From Erythrophleum ivorense (lineage: Eukaryota; Streptophyta; Magnoliopsida; Fabales; Fabaceae), in assembly GCA_026724425.1 (NCBI GenBank), contig JAIUCV010000001.1, positions 12,754,556-12,818,555 of the forward strand: DNA of 64,000 bases. Reading direction: 5' to 3'. Within the stretch, counting starts at the first letter, position 1, and each line of letters opens with the position of its first letter. Of the stretch, positions 51,981 through 64,000 are shown piece by piece. Under the pieces are notes generated by a model that saw only the letters and a list, made by a program, of their open reading frames with translations, had not been told where the DNA came from and searched no databases. The translations under genes were made by a program, and so were the position numbers.

Positions 51981-52300
51981 TTATCTATTTAACAATGCCA
52001 GGATGTTAGAAACCAATTGGTTAGAATGAGAAGAAGGCTTCAAAGAGTTATGGAGAAGTTGCACTAAACCAGAGTAATCACTTTCCACCTCAACTTCTCT
52101 AAAGCCCCACCTCCATGCAAGAAGAAGGCCATCCAAAACTCCCCTTAATTCTACAATAAAAGAAGAAACATGACCTAAACTCTTATTAAATCCCATGATC
52201 CACCTACCATCATTGTCCTTTATAAGTCCACCACTACCAACAAGACCTAGAATACCTTTAGATGCAACATCGCTGTTTAATTTGATCCAATTTTCTTTGG
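51981..52300 (-). pseudogene. LINE RNase H-like domain fragment
   Basis: Open from GFNKSLGHVSSFIVELRG through EVEVESDYSGLVQLLH, the pattern of the plant LINE RNase H domain in which an acidic residue follows the (A/V)E(L/A)xAxxxGL helix. Upstream, in the same sense, is a glycine-rich segment with LVGSGGLIKDNDGRW. Confidence 0.75.
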
Positions 52301-52777
52301 AGGGAGACCACTAAACATGGATATAAAACTTATGCCTAACGTAGTGCAGCTTACCCAACTTGTAACTAAAAGCATTATGAGCTTCCATAATTCCATAAAT
52401 AACAACCAGAGGATCATCCAGCCACCTGAAATTTTCTTGAAAAGTAGCTTTTTACACCACCTCCAAAGGGACCAAATAACATAAGCTCACATGGAAGCCC
52501 AAGAAAAATTGTAAAAACTACCCATGCATCCGTTAAGTCTGATATGAAAACAAGTTTGCACCAAAAAAATCCACCCACTTATCTTGAGAAATCAACTTCT
52601 TCCATAGAAGCTTCGCTTTTTGACAGTCACAAAGAACATGCAAACTATCTTCTCTTATCCATAGAGATCATATGCATACTGGACTGACACCAAACTATCT
52701 CCCATGAAGTTCATTTGTCAGTAGCTATGTAGAGTAAGCCACAAGAAATACTGGATATGCTCAGGTTCCTCCTAACG

Positions 52778-53190
52778 CTAAACTACTTCCCAAATATTAG
52801 TACCCACCCTAGTTGATTTGTTGCTTAGTAACCTATAAGCACTTCTAACTGAAAAAGCACCATATTTCTCACCTTTCCAACACATTACATCATCACCTAG
52901 AGCTATATTTGGGGTTGGAATAACAAGAAACAAATCACAAATATCAGGAGAAAAAGGAATACAAATCTTACTTATATCCCAATGCCCATCAATGAGATGT
53001 AAATCATCACAGACCTGAAAATCTTGAAAGAAATTAATACTCCTATTATTGTGCAAACTCCAGCCTTTACCATTCTCCATGAAAGTATGCAGCGAACATA
53101 ACTACTTCCACAAGATAGAGTCACTTGCCGTAGCATAAAAACTTTGGGAACTACATCTTCCCAAGATATATTTACCTTTAATAACCTCAC
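52778..53190 (-). pseudogene. LINE C-terminal linker (zf-RVT region) fragment
   Basis: Contains DDVMCWKGEKYGAFSVRSAY (52850-52910 region), the D-x-x-x-W-x-x-x-x-x-G-x-F-S-V-x-S-A-Y pattern found between the reverse transcriptase and RNase H of plant LINEs. Confidence 0.85.
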
Positions 53191-53639
53191 CCTAAAGACT
53201 AGTTGTGTTCAAGATAAGCTTCCATATAAATTTAGACAAACAAATATCATTCATAACAGAGATTTTTGAAGTCTAGGCACCACTCCATTTGGAACAAACT
53301 TTATCCCACCTAACAAGATGCATGGGCATTATGATCATGACCTCATGAAAAAATTATGTTGAAGTGTATTTGTTTTCTCATAAATATTATGAAGAATTTT
53401 AGTGACCAGTATCACATAAATGAGAAGAATACTAATTATTAACTTAGCTAAGGTTACTGTATTGGCAAGAGGAAGACAACTAGCTTTCTAACCCACTAAC
53501 ATCTATGGCCCCTTATCCACAATATAGTTGAAAATTGTCATAGAATTTCTTTTCCTACATAAGAGGCACACCTAAATTTGTGCCTAGATATGAAGGCTCA
53601 ATAAAACTAGTGTAAAAAAATAAGAGAACCTCTAACCTC

Positions 53640-54790
53640 CTTAGATACATTCTTTAAGAAGAAAATCCTTGACTTATTATGGTTCACTTTTTTACTAGAA
53701 TTTTATTGAAGCAATCCATAGCATAAATAATTTGCTTTTTAGAAGCTTCACTAGAAGAGATTAAGTCATCAACAAATAAGATATAAGAGATACCTAGACC
53801 ATATCTTCTACCTCAAATAAGGATCCTATTATTCTCTAATATAGCTTTAGAAATAATATGCAAGAACTTTTCCATACAGAAGACGAAAATGTATAAAGAA
53901 AGAGGATCTTCTTTTCTTATGCCATTAGAAGGCATGAAGCACTCAATATGACTACCATTGCAAAAGACATTGAAGGAAGCAATGGTAATTTAGTTTATAG
54001 TGGGAGAGATTAAATCTTGTGGGAGATTTATTTCCTTAAGAATACCCTTAATGGAACTCTATCTCACTCTATTATAGGCCCTTTCAAGATCAATCTTGAT
54101 AGCCAAAATAACTTTTTGTCTTTTCATCCTTTTAATTAAATAAATTAGTTCATGGGTAGTAACAATATTGTCTTAAATACACTTATAGGCAATGAAACTA
54201 GACTAGAAAAGGCTAACCAGCTGATCCAAGAGAGTCTTGATTCTATTAGTAATAAACTTTGTAATACATTTATAAGAGGCATTATAAAGTGAGATTAGCC
54301 AAAATTGAGATAAATACTAAGGATGCTCCACTTTAGAAATGAAGATTGAAAGAGTCTTATTGATGGCCCCACTATCACACTTTCCATAAAAGTGATTCTT
54401 ACTAAATTATCTACATTTTGACAAATTACATCCTAATGAGAATGACAAAAAATAAGTAGGAAACCATCAACACTGGGTGACTTAAAAACACCCATCATGA
54501 AAAATGCTTGTTTATCTTAAATAGCCCCTATAGGTTTCATAAGATCTTTAAGAAGAACAAGGTCAATAGACAAAAAATTGACATCGGAACCAGCAATGAA
54601 CAATGGCTAATTATACTCTTCAACAAAAAGCCCTTTATAAAAGCTAACTAACATATGTTGTAAGACATTGAGATCTTCCTGTCAATTACCTTAAAAAGCC
54701 TTTAAAGTTTAAACCTTATTCTTTTTATCTTTATTAATAGTTTTAAGATGATAATAATGAATATTGCAATCATGCACCATGCTTAATCCA
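53640..54790 (-). pseudogene. LINE reverse transcriptase domain, decayed
   Basis: Across broken frames the minus strand gives HPVLMVSYLFF-like, LVSPFQSSF-like, LAIKIDLERAYN-like, GIRKEDPLSLYIF and SYILFVDDLISSSEAS segments, in the order of reverse transcriptase motifs. FVDD replaces the usual FADD. Stops occur between nearly all motifs. Confidence 0.85.
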
Positions 54791-55225
54791 TTTCGTATAG
54801 GCTTTTTAAAACCAAAGAATTTCCTTTTGTAATAAGATTTGATCTAACTCTTGTTGGAGATTCTTCTCAAGGTTAAAAAGAAAACGAGACAGGGTATGTA
54901 GGGTTGCTTTGAATGCCATAAAGCTGACTCAAAATCATCATCTTCTTTTGCTTAATATACTTAAAAACCTTTTTGTTCCAATCAACTAAATCATGCTAAA
55001 GAGCTAATAAATTTGAATTCAAATCCAAGTCCTTCCAATGTTCTTTGATAAAAAAGTGGATAGGAATCATGACTAATTAAAGACACTCCAAAATGGAAAG
55101 GCCAACCCTTATTATTATGAAAAGTACCATTAGAAGAATAAAGAGAGGGTTATGGTCTAAAAGGGTAACTCATGATAAAACTCTAATGACTCTATCAGGA
55201 AATAAAATATATGCTAGTTGATGAT

Positions 55226-57420
55226 GTAAAAATCTTTAAAGAAATTTTTATAAGTTTTATTATATCAAACAATATATTTTGTAGAAAATTATATTCTAGA
55301 AAAAGAATATTTTGGATAAACCAAAGAAAAAAACTTTTCTTAATGTAAATCTTTATTTGACCAAAAATATTTTAAGAAAAATTTTATCATAAAATTAAGA
55401 GAAAAGCGTAAAGAATTTTTATTGAGAAAATATTTTGAAAAATCAAAATGTGCTTCTAAATTAGAAATGATGTTTATATCAGGCTAATATCGACATTATT
55501 ATTCTCTTAGGCCAAAATTCTTATGCCTCAAAGTTGATGGGCTAAAAGTTTTGGATATTTTGTTTTGATTAAAATTAATATATTTTATACCACAAGCCCA
55601 AATAAAATAGCTTCGTTGGTTATAAGTTATTTGGGCCAAAAGAAAGACCAATTGGCCATGAAGTTTTAAAATACATGAAGGTTGACTTTATTTTTTTCCT
55701 CCTTTGTTCAGAAATTATTTTGCCCACCATTTATTATCCAAGAGACAAAAAGTTTACAGAAGAAAAATACATGGCTTTAAAGGATTTTAGATAAACTCTT
55801 CATCAGAAGTATAAGGCTATACAAGATTGTTAGAGCTACAATAAGAAAAAAAAGAAAGATAGAAGAACAATGAAAAAAGCCAAAGCCTACAATGTGACCT
55901 CTTTGTCTTTCACAATACTTGCTATAATTTAATATATATTTCAAGAAAGAGTGTGAGAGATTCAAAAAGGAATGATATGAAGTATTCTCTAAATCTTATG
56001 CTCAAAGAAAGAAAAAACCAAAACAAGGAAAATTGGTTTGAATAACATTCTAACATATGTTTGACATTGCATAGTACATTAGAGATTAAAGAAATTGTGC
56101 AAAAAAGAAAAGCTCATTGCTCAAGAAAAAGGACAACATGCTATTACTTAATGTTCTCTCTCCAAGAAAATTTTAAAAGTAAAATAGAGATACAAGAAAT
56201 AAAAATTCTAATGGCCTTTGCTCACTTTATAAAGTGTTGTGCTCTTCCTCTTCTTCACTCAAACACCAATTATTGAATTAAAAAAAGATGCCATGGAAGA
56301 GAAGTTTCAACAATTAATGAAGCCCAATTGAACTTTGGAAGAAAATTGTAGTTGTTGGAATTGAATTTACAATGAAGAAAATCAAGGCGTATGAGTAACG
56401 ATCATCTTCTTATCATCATTATTTAAGGAGTTCCTCTAAAGGTGAAAAATGAGAGCTGAACATGTATAATCTGAGAAAAGGTTATTATACTCGTATACTC
56501 TTGGTTTTGTTGAGCTAAAGTGTGCATCTTATGCCTCTCAGTGAGGTTCATTAAAAAGCTTCTAAAAATAGCATGTGTAAGCCCACTTACTACATTGCAA
56601 ATCCAAAGAAATCATTTTTTTGAGAACTTATTTCTCTTAATGAAATCTATGTTAGTATTTTGAGTGCTCTTGGTAAACTTGTACTTCATTGATATTATCC
56701 CCTTTGATATACTTTGATATTGGGTTTCTAGGAACCTAGAAAAATCATATTGTTTTTGTTGAGAGTGTAAAAGTCTTAGGACTTAACTTTGTTATTGGGT
56801 TGCTTTGTTGATTAGGCATAGAAACTTAAATTAGCTGAGCCCAAGTGAAGCTTATCTCATTGTAATTGGCTATAAATCTCCTGTGTGAGTTTAAGAGGTT
56901 TCTTGTTGATTAGATAGTAAAAGTAGAATAACTAAGCCTTTGGAAAGGGTTAGTCCTTATTTTGTGGTTAACTATTTATAATAAGTTTTTTTTTTACTTT
57001 GTATTAGAGGAGTAGATGTAGGATTAGAATGATTCGAACTATTATAAATCTTGTAATATAAACTTTCTTAATTCTCTTTTATATTCTTGATAATTTAGTT
57101 AAATACTTTACATCAAATACTTTACTTCAGACATTTTTTAAAATCTATTATTTGACCTACTCTTAATAAGCAAAATTTTAAAAAAAGATTTTATACTCAT
57201 ATCTTATTTATGTATTTTCAAGAAATCTATCAATTAAACAATTTTCAAGAATCAAAATTTAAAGAAGTTGATTTAAAAGAACTGAAGCTTCCTATATTTC
57301 TTATGAAACAATTTTTCTTTAAACAAAGGTTTCTACTTGAATCATTAGTTTAAGAAATTTTGGTTCTGAATTAACATTTTCAAAACTAGTGAACTATGAA
57401 TTTGAGCAATCTTGATCACC
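55226..57420. mobile_element. Retrotransposon-LTR-like repeat inserted in the LINE
   Basis: The part from about 55480 to 56888 is similar in the same orientation to 62626-64000. It contains GTTGAGCTAAAGTGTGCATC and CTTTGTTGATTAGGCATAG blocks. The 3' part, with GGGTTAGTCC, AGGAGTAGATGTAGGATTAG and ACTATAAATCTTG-like blocks, resembles the 3' region of Ty1/copia LTRs as I remember it. LINE homology stops near 55225 and resumes after about 57420, which sets the approximate borders. No coding sequence is seen. LTR identity is inferred. Confidence 0.6.
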
Positions 57421-57769
57421 TCTTTTATAGGGGTTATCTTTCGGGCAATTTGTAACATGTGTAATCTAAATTTGAAGTGATTTTCAAAAACATATTTTTG
57501 AAAAAAGCCCAATTCAACCACTTCTTGGACTCTTCTAAACCAACACTAATCATCATTATTGAAGGCCTAACCAAATCCAGTCATTTAAAAAGATAATCAT
57601 AGCCTTTTAGCTCTGATCCCTTCCAAGTAAACTCAGGGCCAGCAAAGCCTAAAACCAATAGGGGAACATCTTTGAATCTTGCTTTTGAAAGCATGGCATC
57701 CTTGAAGTTAGTAGGAACTCTCCCTCCTTCTATGCAAGTTGTCATTGAAATCCTTAACCAAGGGAACAT

Positions 57770-57905
57770 ACAAGTTGAAGAGAAAGTAATGGACACATGA
57801 AACTCCAAACTCAAGTCTTTTTTGTTTCAATCAATCAAAGGATCAAAAGTGCTACAAGAGAAAGTGCACATGTATTATTAGTTACTATCATTGTTGATTG
57901 GATGA
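57770..57905 (+). pseudogene. Second copy of an NT-C2 exon region, right fragment
   Basis: Matches about 49425-49575: AGTAATGGACACATGAAACTCC against CGTGATGGACACAAGAAGCTC, then CAATCAATCAAAGGATCAAAAG and TATTAGTTACTATCATTG. It continues the exon begun at 51430-51765, with only about 12 bases missing at the junction. The TAA stop of the first copy is absent here, but the frame is broken anyway. Confidence 0.88.
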
Positions 57906-58259
57906 AATATTGAAAAGTGATACTGTAAAATTTTTTTGCCTATTTAAATTTGAGATGACAATTAAAAAAATTATATTTATGTTGATTGATTACTTTATTT
58001 ATAATGTTGCTCTCTTAATTTGAAATGTCTTTCTATTTAAAATTATCTTAATTATAATTATATCTTATTGATTCTATTTGAATTTAATTATATTGATTGT
58101 TATATTTGAAATCCTCTTAATTTGAAATCTATTTATAATGGTTGTAATATATATTTGAAGATATCATGGGGTTATTCATTGTGTCCATTATTTTATTTCT
58201 TGACTAATCTATCACTAATCAATGAATACTGAATATATCAATATCAATACCATGGAAGG
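57906..58259. other. Short AT-rich intergenic stretch
   Basis: No gene or recognisable element; repeated AATTTGAAAT-like words only. Confidence 0.6.
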
Positions 58260-61200
58260 TGTAACGTCTGATTTTTTGTAAAATATCGAAATGAGTCAGT
58301 TTTCAAAGCAAGTTCTCTGAGATGAGTGATTCAAGGCCAAATAAAATTTGGATAAAATTTTAAATAATAAAAATGAGAATTTGAGCCTTAAGTTGCCTAG
58401 AAACTGGGGTCAGAGTGATTCGAAAAATTTGTCGAAAGGCCAGTGGTATGTTTGTAAATCAGTACAATTTTGGAAAAGTACCTATGATGGCTTTTTAAAT
58501 GAAAATTTTGAGTTACCCAGTATTCTCAGAGGTTCCAAAAATTATGGAAAGCCCAAGGATTGGTAAAACCCCTCTAGTGTACTCTTTCTGACGTCAGTTA
58601 ACCCAAAATTTTGACTAGTTCGTTCGAGAAGGTTTTAGCTTCGACTTGAGTGATTCCAAAGGTATTTTACTAAATTGGGAATCTAAATTTTATAATGGAA
58701 AAGACAGTCCTAAAAAAGGAGCTAAAACATAGGAGAAACGAAAATGTTAAGAAAAAAGGGCAAAATTGGCATTAAAGTGTTAAAGGAAGCTTCTTTCTTC
58801 TTCTTTATATGCCATGTTCTTTCTCTCCTCTCTAAGAATGACTTGCTTCTACCCATTTTTAGAAAAAAACTTCAGCTTCTTAGGCATAGAAGAGGAGGAA
58901 GATTTTGAAGGAAGAAATTTAAGCCAAAGGTAAAGAAATTTCTTGGTTTTTCATGCTTCACCTTGGTTAACCTCTTCTTCCCTTTTTCCTTCTTCTTCTC
59001 CATGATTTTTTTAAAGTTGTGAGGGCTGTTTTGAACAGAGAACAGAGGGAAAATTTCGAAAATCAAGTATAGAGGTCAAAGAAGGCAAAGAGCAAGCAAA
59101 GAAAAGCAAGAAAACAAGGTAAAACTTCTATTCTTTGGTAGTTCCTTCCTCCCCCTTCCTCTTACACAAATTTGGCCACCATGAGCCCAATTCTTAGGGG
59201 CTATTTTCTATCCAATTCATGGAGGGATTAGGGGTTTTGGGTGGTAAGGATTAAGAATGAACCAATAGAATCAAGAAAGGAGCATTAGGAAACAAGATGG
59301 AATCATTAGGGATTCAAATGCTTCCTTGCAAATATGATTTTATATGAATATTCTCAGGCTTAATTGAATGTTAAAACATGCTCCTAAGGTCCCTAAGAGG
59401 CTCCCCACATGTTTCCTCCTTCAAGAAAACAAAGAGAACTCCATGGAAGGCCAATGCACCCATAATCTTGGCCTAAGCAAGTTCACCTAGCTAGGGAGAG
59501 TTTCAAAATTTTTGAAGGTCATTTTCGAGTCATATATGGTGAATGAATATAAGAGGAGGCCTTGGAAAAGATTTAGAACTTAAGGAAAGGGAATTAGGGT
59601 AATAAGTCTCATATTATAACCTAAAGAAATAACATGGTACTAGACCCTTTGTTTTAATGGTGTAGTGGCTCCAAGAGGCTTAAAAGGAGTCAAGAATCAT
59701 AATTGAGAAGAAAGAATGAGGTTTAGAAGTTATTTGAGAAGTGTTACTTCATTAAGCACCATTATGGACCATAATGAAGCCTATAGAGTAATCTAAGGCT
59801 TAAGCAAATTGTATAGCTTTAGAATATGTTTCATGAACCTAATTAGCTCCCTTGAATCATGTCTAGCCCAAGAGAAACCATCTCCACTAAATTGTGGGTG
59901 TATAGCCGAGGAAAAGGAGGGAAATCCAAGGAGAAAAGTGTGTAGATTTGTACAAGGTAGCTCTCTCCACCTTTCCTCATGCATGGATGTGTGTTTAGCT
60001 TATTTTAGAATGTGTGTATGTGTATTTTCAAGTTATAAAAAGTATGCTAGTATGACTTTATATGCTATGACCATTGATGCCATGTTATGTTTTTAAATGG
60101 ATATATAATGTTTGTATGAGTTTGCTTGAGTGTGAAAAGGTCAAGAATCCTTGAGCTTGGTTGAGATAAAGCAAAGAGTTTTCCTAAAGCAAAGTGGGCT
60201 CCTAAGAATATGATTGAGTCCAAAGTGCTCAAGAAATGGGTGAGGTAAATCCAAAATTCATGAAGAAAAGTGTGAGGCCAATCCAAACACTTGGTGAGCT
60301 CTTGAATGATTGGTATGAGTTGTTCACATGCCAAGTTTGCTTTTAAAATGTCTATGGCTTTTATTTTCTCCATGCATGCATTTGTAAAGCTTGCTTACAT
60401 ATATTATGTATGATTGAATAGGAGATGAGCTATTGGGATTCTTTGAATCTCATCCCTTCCTCTCTAATAATTTAACATGCTAAGTGGACTAAGTAATTAT
60501 GGTGAAGGGAGCCAACAATCATGAAGAGCAAGGATTGACAAGCTTATGTATTATTTTGTCTATTTTAGAACTATAATGATAGTTCATAATGTATATGATG
60601 TTGTATATGTACCATGAACCTTGGGACATGTGTAAATATACTATTATGTGATGTTTAGATGTATGAAAATAATATATGACCCATAGCACTTATTTTGAGT
60701 ATGTAAAGCCAAAGTGTGCAATATGAAATTTTGATGAATGTATGCATAAATGTGGGTTGAATGGCCAAAATAAGATGCATGAGATTTGAGACCATTTGGG
60801 CAGCTCACTTAAGTCTCAAATGTGCTTTTAGACTTGCCTAAAGGGTACTAAGACCAAGGGAAATCCATTTGGCAACTTTGGTACCCTATATGGAGCCAAA
60901 ATTAACCATTATGGAACCCTATATCACTTTTTGGCCAAATGAGTTAGTATTAAATTGAGATTTGGCATGAAATTAGGTCTCATTGAGAGCTTTCTGGGAA
61001 GTTAAAGATCATAATTTTCGGAGGTCTATAGAATATTTGATAATTTTTCAAAATTAAAAAAATTTATGGAAATGGTTTAATACACTGTTACAATAGTCTG
61101 AAATTGTTTTTTGTCACATGAGACTCAAATGATGTTCAATTGACATGAAATTTTATACAGAGAAACTAGGTAATTACAGTGACTTGTACCAACTAGAAGC

Positions 61201-61910
61201 ACCTCATTTGAAGTCTAGAGAGAAATATATGAATTTTTGAAATTTCTATCCAGTATCAGTAACCTTGCCTGACTAGAAGTATTGTTCTATTGAATTATGA
61301 GGTTTAGGCTTGATGAACTAATCTAGAGATATTTTTTTTATCTAGTTGACATCCACAACTTTTCATATTGGTATCATTTGCATAGATTAGATTTTTTTAA
61401 AATTAATTGGATATTTTTGAAGTTCATATCAGTAAACTGTGACAGCATTAGGACCCAATCTGATCTCTAGACTATTTCGTGTGTCAAACACTCTGTGTGT
61501 GGGATGTTATGACTTATACATATTTTTAGCATAAAGTAGACATCTAAAGCTTTCCAGAATGACCAAGATTACATGATTTCAATTTTTCTAAATTTAGTTA
61601 TGATTTCCCAAAATTTGCCTAGAAAAGAGGCCAATTATGGTCGAGAATGAAACTCCATCTCCCACCTTCCAATTCGGTTCCCATGAGTAGTTAGCATGTT
61701 TTTGTGATGCAAATGAGTTGTAATGATGTAATTAAATATGAGGATGTATAGCATGAGCTCACACGATCCATGTGACACCGAATAAAATTTTTAATCATGA
61801 CGCAACGCAAGAAATTGTGTTATTTTGATGAAATTTCTCACTTTCTTCTTACTATATATCACATAAACATGTAAATGATGATGGATATGAGGTAGAAATT
61901 ATGGTTTACA
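58260..61910 (+). mobile_element. Solo LTR (3,651 bp) of a probable Ty3/gypsy retrotransposon
   Basis: Begins TGTAACGTCTG and ends ATGGTTTACA, the expected TG...CA termini with a short inverted repeat. Flanking pentamers are GAAGG (58255-58259) and GAAAG (61911-61915), a target duplication with one change. No polymerase or gag sequence lies within or beside it, so it is a solo LTR left by LTR-LTR recombination. The 3' 2.2 kb matches 1-2209. Small open frames inside, including those near 59809-60096, are not genes. A purine-rich GAGGAGGAAG stretch at 58890-59110 fits transcribed LTR sequence. Confidence 0.88.
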
Positions 61911-61915
61911 GAAAG

Positions 61916-62625
61916 AAGTAATTCCACTGGGCACTTAACGTCACAAAGAATCCTTATATCATTGTAATAGGCTTCCACATCATCTCCTACCATGGCGTTA
62001 TCAGGAACAATTTATCATTAACTGGAAAATATAAATTTCAATTACAAAAAGAATGCACCATTAATTTAAACTTTAATTGCATTAATGCTTAATTATATTA
62101 TACATATTTTGAGCAATTTCCTTATGATGCAATTAATCCTTTTAGTCCATTGTGATTAAAGTTCTCTTCCTAAAACTCTCTTCCAATCTTCAGTTTTTGC
62201 TCCCGGACTTATTACACTTTAATTCTTTCCCAAATCAATGATTAAATGCATTAATCTTAAATTATTGTAAAATTTCCAAATTTCCCAACAGAAACAATTG
62301 TGAAATTTTTATTTTGAGTTGTATAGCAATTCTTAGTTATGCATAAAATTATGCTTCTTGTACACGTTTGTTCAACTATGAGCATTATAATTAGAGTATG
62401 TGTTAAAAGGATTTAATCTTCCTTTAATTATGCAAAGTATGTTCTCTCATAACCAAAAATATTAACAATTATAGGTAATCATTCAAACTTAAAGTTTTGT
62501 TGATCGCATTCCATAATTAATACGTGTATAATAATAAAAATTAATTCTTATTGTCATAAGTTTCAAAGAGTAAAAAACCTCCAAAACCCACATTAATTCC
62601 CTCCCTCCCCCCAAAAAAAAATATT
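61916..62625. other. Intergenic stretch
   Basis: AT-rich, with no gene. It contains a C-run followed by an A-run at about 62598-62619, just before the next repeat begins. Confidence 0.6.
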
Positions 62626-64000
62626 TGGCCAATATTAACATTATTATTCTGTTAGGTCAAAAATTTTATTCCTCAAAATTGATGGACTAAAATTTAGATA
62701 TCCTGTTTTGATCAAAATTAATATTATGTTAAAATAAAGTATATTTTATATCACAAGTCCAAATAAAATACCTTTTTTGATTATTTGGGCCAAAAGAAAG
62801 ACCAATTGATCTAGGCCCATGAAGTTTTAAAATACAAAATGTTGACTTTATATATATATATATATAGTCCTTTGTTCAAAAAGTATTTTGCCCACCATGT
62901 ATTCTTCGAGAGACAAAATGTTTACACAAAGAAAGTTCATGGCTCTAAGGTTTTTAGATCAAATCTTCCTAACTGTTAGAGCTACAGTAAAAAAGAAAAG
63001 AAAAACAATGAAAAAAACTAAAGCCTATGATGTGACCTATTTGCCTCTCACTACACTTGTTATAATTTAATATATATTTCAAAAAAGAGTGTAAAAGACT
63101 CAACAATGAATGATTTGAAGTATTCTATGAGTCTCATGTTTGAAGAAAGAAAACACCAAAATAAGGAGAACTAGTTTGAATAACATCCTAACATATGTCT
63201 AATGCCGCACAATACATTATAGATTAAGGAAACTATGCAAAAAAGAAAAACTCATTACTTAAGAAAAAGGACAAGTTGTCACTTAATATTTTTTTCAAAA
63301 AAAATTTTAAAAGTGAAAAGGAGATACAAGAAGTAAAAATTCTAATGGCCTTTCCTTACTTTCAAAAGCATTGTGTTTTCTCTCTTCATCACTCAAAAAC
63401 CAACCATTGAATGAAACAAAGATGCCATGGAAGAGAAGCACTGACAATTGATGAAGCCTAGTTGAACTATGGAAGAAAATTGTAGCTATTAGAATTGAAT
63501 TTACAGTGAAGAAAATCAAGGGTTTGGAGTAATAGTCATTCTTTCATCATCACTATTTAAAGAGTTCTTTTGAAGATGAAAAATGAGAGCTAAACTAGTA
63601 TAATATAAGAGAAGGTTATTATACTTATATACCATTGGTCTTACTAAGCTAAAGTGTGCATCTTATCCTTCTTGTTGAGGTTCATTAGCAAGCTTCTAAA
63701 AGAAGCCCAGTTATTACATTGCAAATCTAAAGAAATCACTTTCTTGAGAACTTATTTCTCTTAATGAAATCTAAAGTTAGTATTTTGAGTACTCTTAGTA
63801 AGCTTGTGTTTCATTGATATTATCCTCTTTGATATACTTTGGTATTGGGTTTTTAGGAATGTAATGTTTTTATGAGAGTGCAAAAGTCTTGAGATTGAGC
63901 TCAGTTGTTGGGTTGTGTTGTTGATTAGGCATAGAAGCTTGAATTAGTCAAACTCAAGTGAAGGTTATCTTAGTATAATTGGCTATAAGTCACCTATGTG
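62626..64000. mobile_element. Second copy of the LTR-like repeat, cut by the window end
   Basis: Similar to 55480-56888 in the same orientation: AACATTATTATTCTGTTAGG against GACATTATTATTCTCTTAGG at the start, then the shared AAGACCAATTG, TAAAGTGTGCATCTTATC and GATTAGGCATAGAAGCTT blocks. A TA run at about 62851-62866 is specific to this copy. Coding capacity is not seen. Confidence 0.85.

Larger units (their letters stand above)
51766..57769 (-). mobile_element. LINE (non-LTR retrotransposon), decayed, itself interrupted
   Basis: Transcribed leftwards. The 3' end has an A-rich tail (minus-strand CCAAAAACAAAAACGAAACC at about 51764-51783). Read from its 5' side: endonuclease-like fragment with LGFAGPEFTWKGSELKGYD (57590-57690); an inserted repeat (about 55226-57420); the continuation SWVTLLDHNPLF-like near 55170; reverse transcriptase about 54780-53650, with the catalytic-type LFVDDLISS near 53765; a zf-RVT/linker segment (53080-52780); and an RNase H-like segment (52300-51981) with SFIVELRGVLDGLLLAWRWG. 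Many stops and frameshifts break every domain. Its insertion site is inside the duplicated NT-C2 exon. Confidence 0.9.

Noticed and set aside
55480..64000. The direct repeats as the two LTRs of one complete retrotransposon
   Set aside because: The DNA between them includes an NT-C2 exon fragment and a solo LTR with its own target duplication, and no retrotransposon coding sequence.

Overview
The window is nuclear DNA of a flowering plant, almost certainly a eudicot. It is AT-rich, with sparse intron-containing genes, GT-AG introns, plant-specific gene families and many plant transposon types. I cannot name the species. No prokaryotic, organellar or viral segment is visible.

Only one gene looks intact. 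It is a nine-exon APETALA2/TOE-type transcription factor on the minus strand (16677 down to 13080). It joins into an unbroken 446-residue frame, carries a miR172-like site in its last exon, and has a second AP2 domain that lacks a central block. Intron 5, where that block would be encoded, holds a tRNA-like SINE signature.

Layout. 1-2209: 3' part of a long LTR, inserted in a repeat array. 2210-10985: tandem array of about 1.49-kb units, one of which carries a Tourist-like MITE and a 1.66-kb insertion. 10986-13079: intergenic. 13080-17100: AP2 gene and leader. 17100-25713: AT-rich intergenic DNA with small inverted-repeat elements. 25717-38069: a complete-ended 12,353-bp CACTA (En/Spm) transposon with TGC target duplication, a decayed TNP2-type transposase gene and a decayed second Ptta/En/Spm gene. 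38073-44404: intergenic. 44405-50518: pseudogene of a plant NT-C2 (EEIG1/EHBP1 N-terminal domain) protein, with MITEs in its introns. 51430-57905: a second partial copy of one exon region of that pseudogene, split by a LINE, which is itself interrupted by a retrotransposon-like repeat. 58260-61910: a solo LTR of the family seen at position 1. 62626-64000: a second copy of the repeat that interrupts the LINE.

The region is best read as one regulatory gene surrounded by layered transposon insertions and a dead gene. The insertion order can be partly read: gene duplication, then LINE, then LTR-like repeat in one place; tandem array, then solo LTR and MITE in another. I found no convincing new biochemical system. 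The most unusual items are the altered AP2 gene, the 1.5-kb array and the nested insertions.
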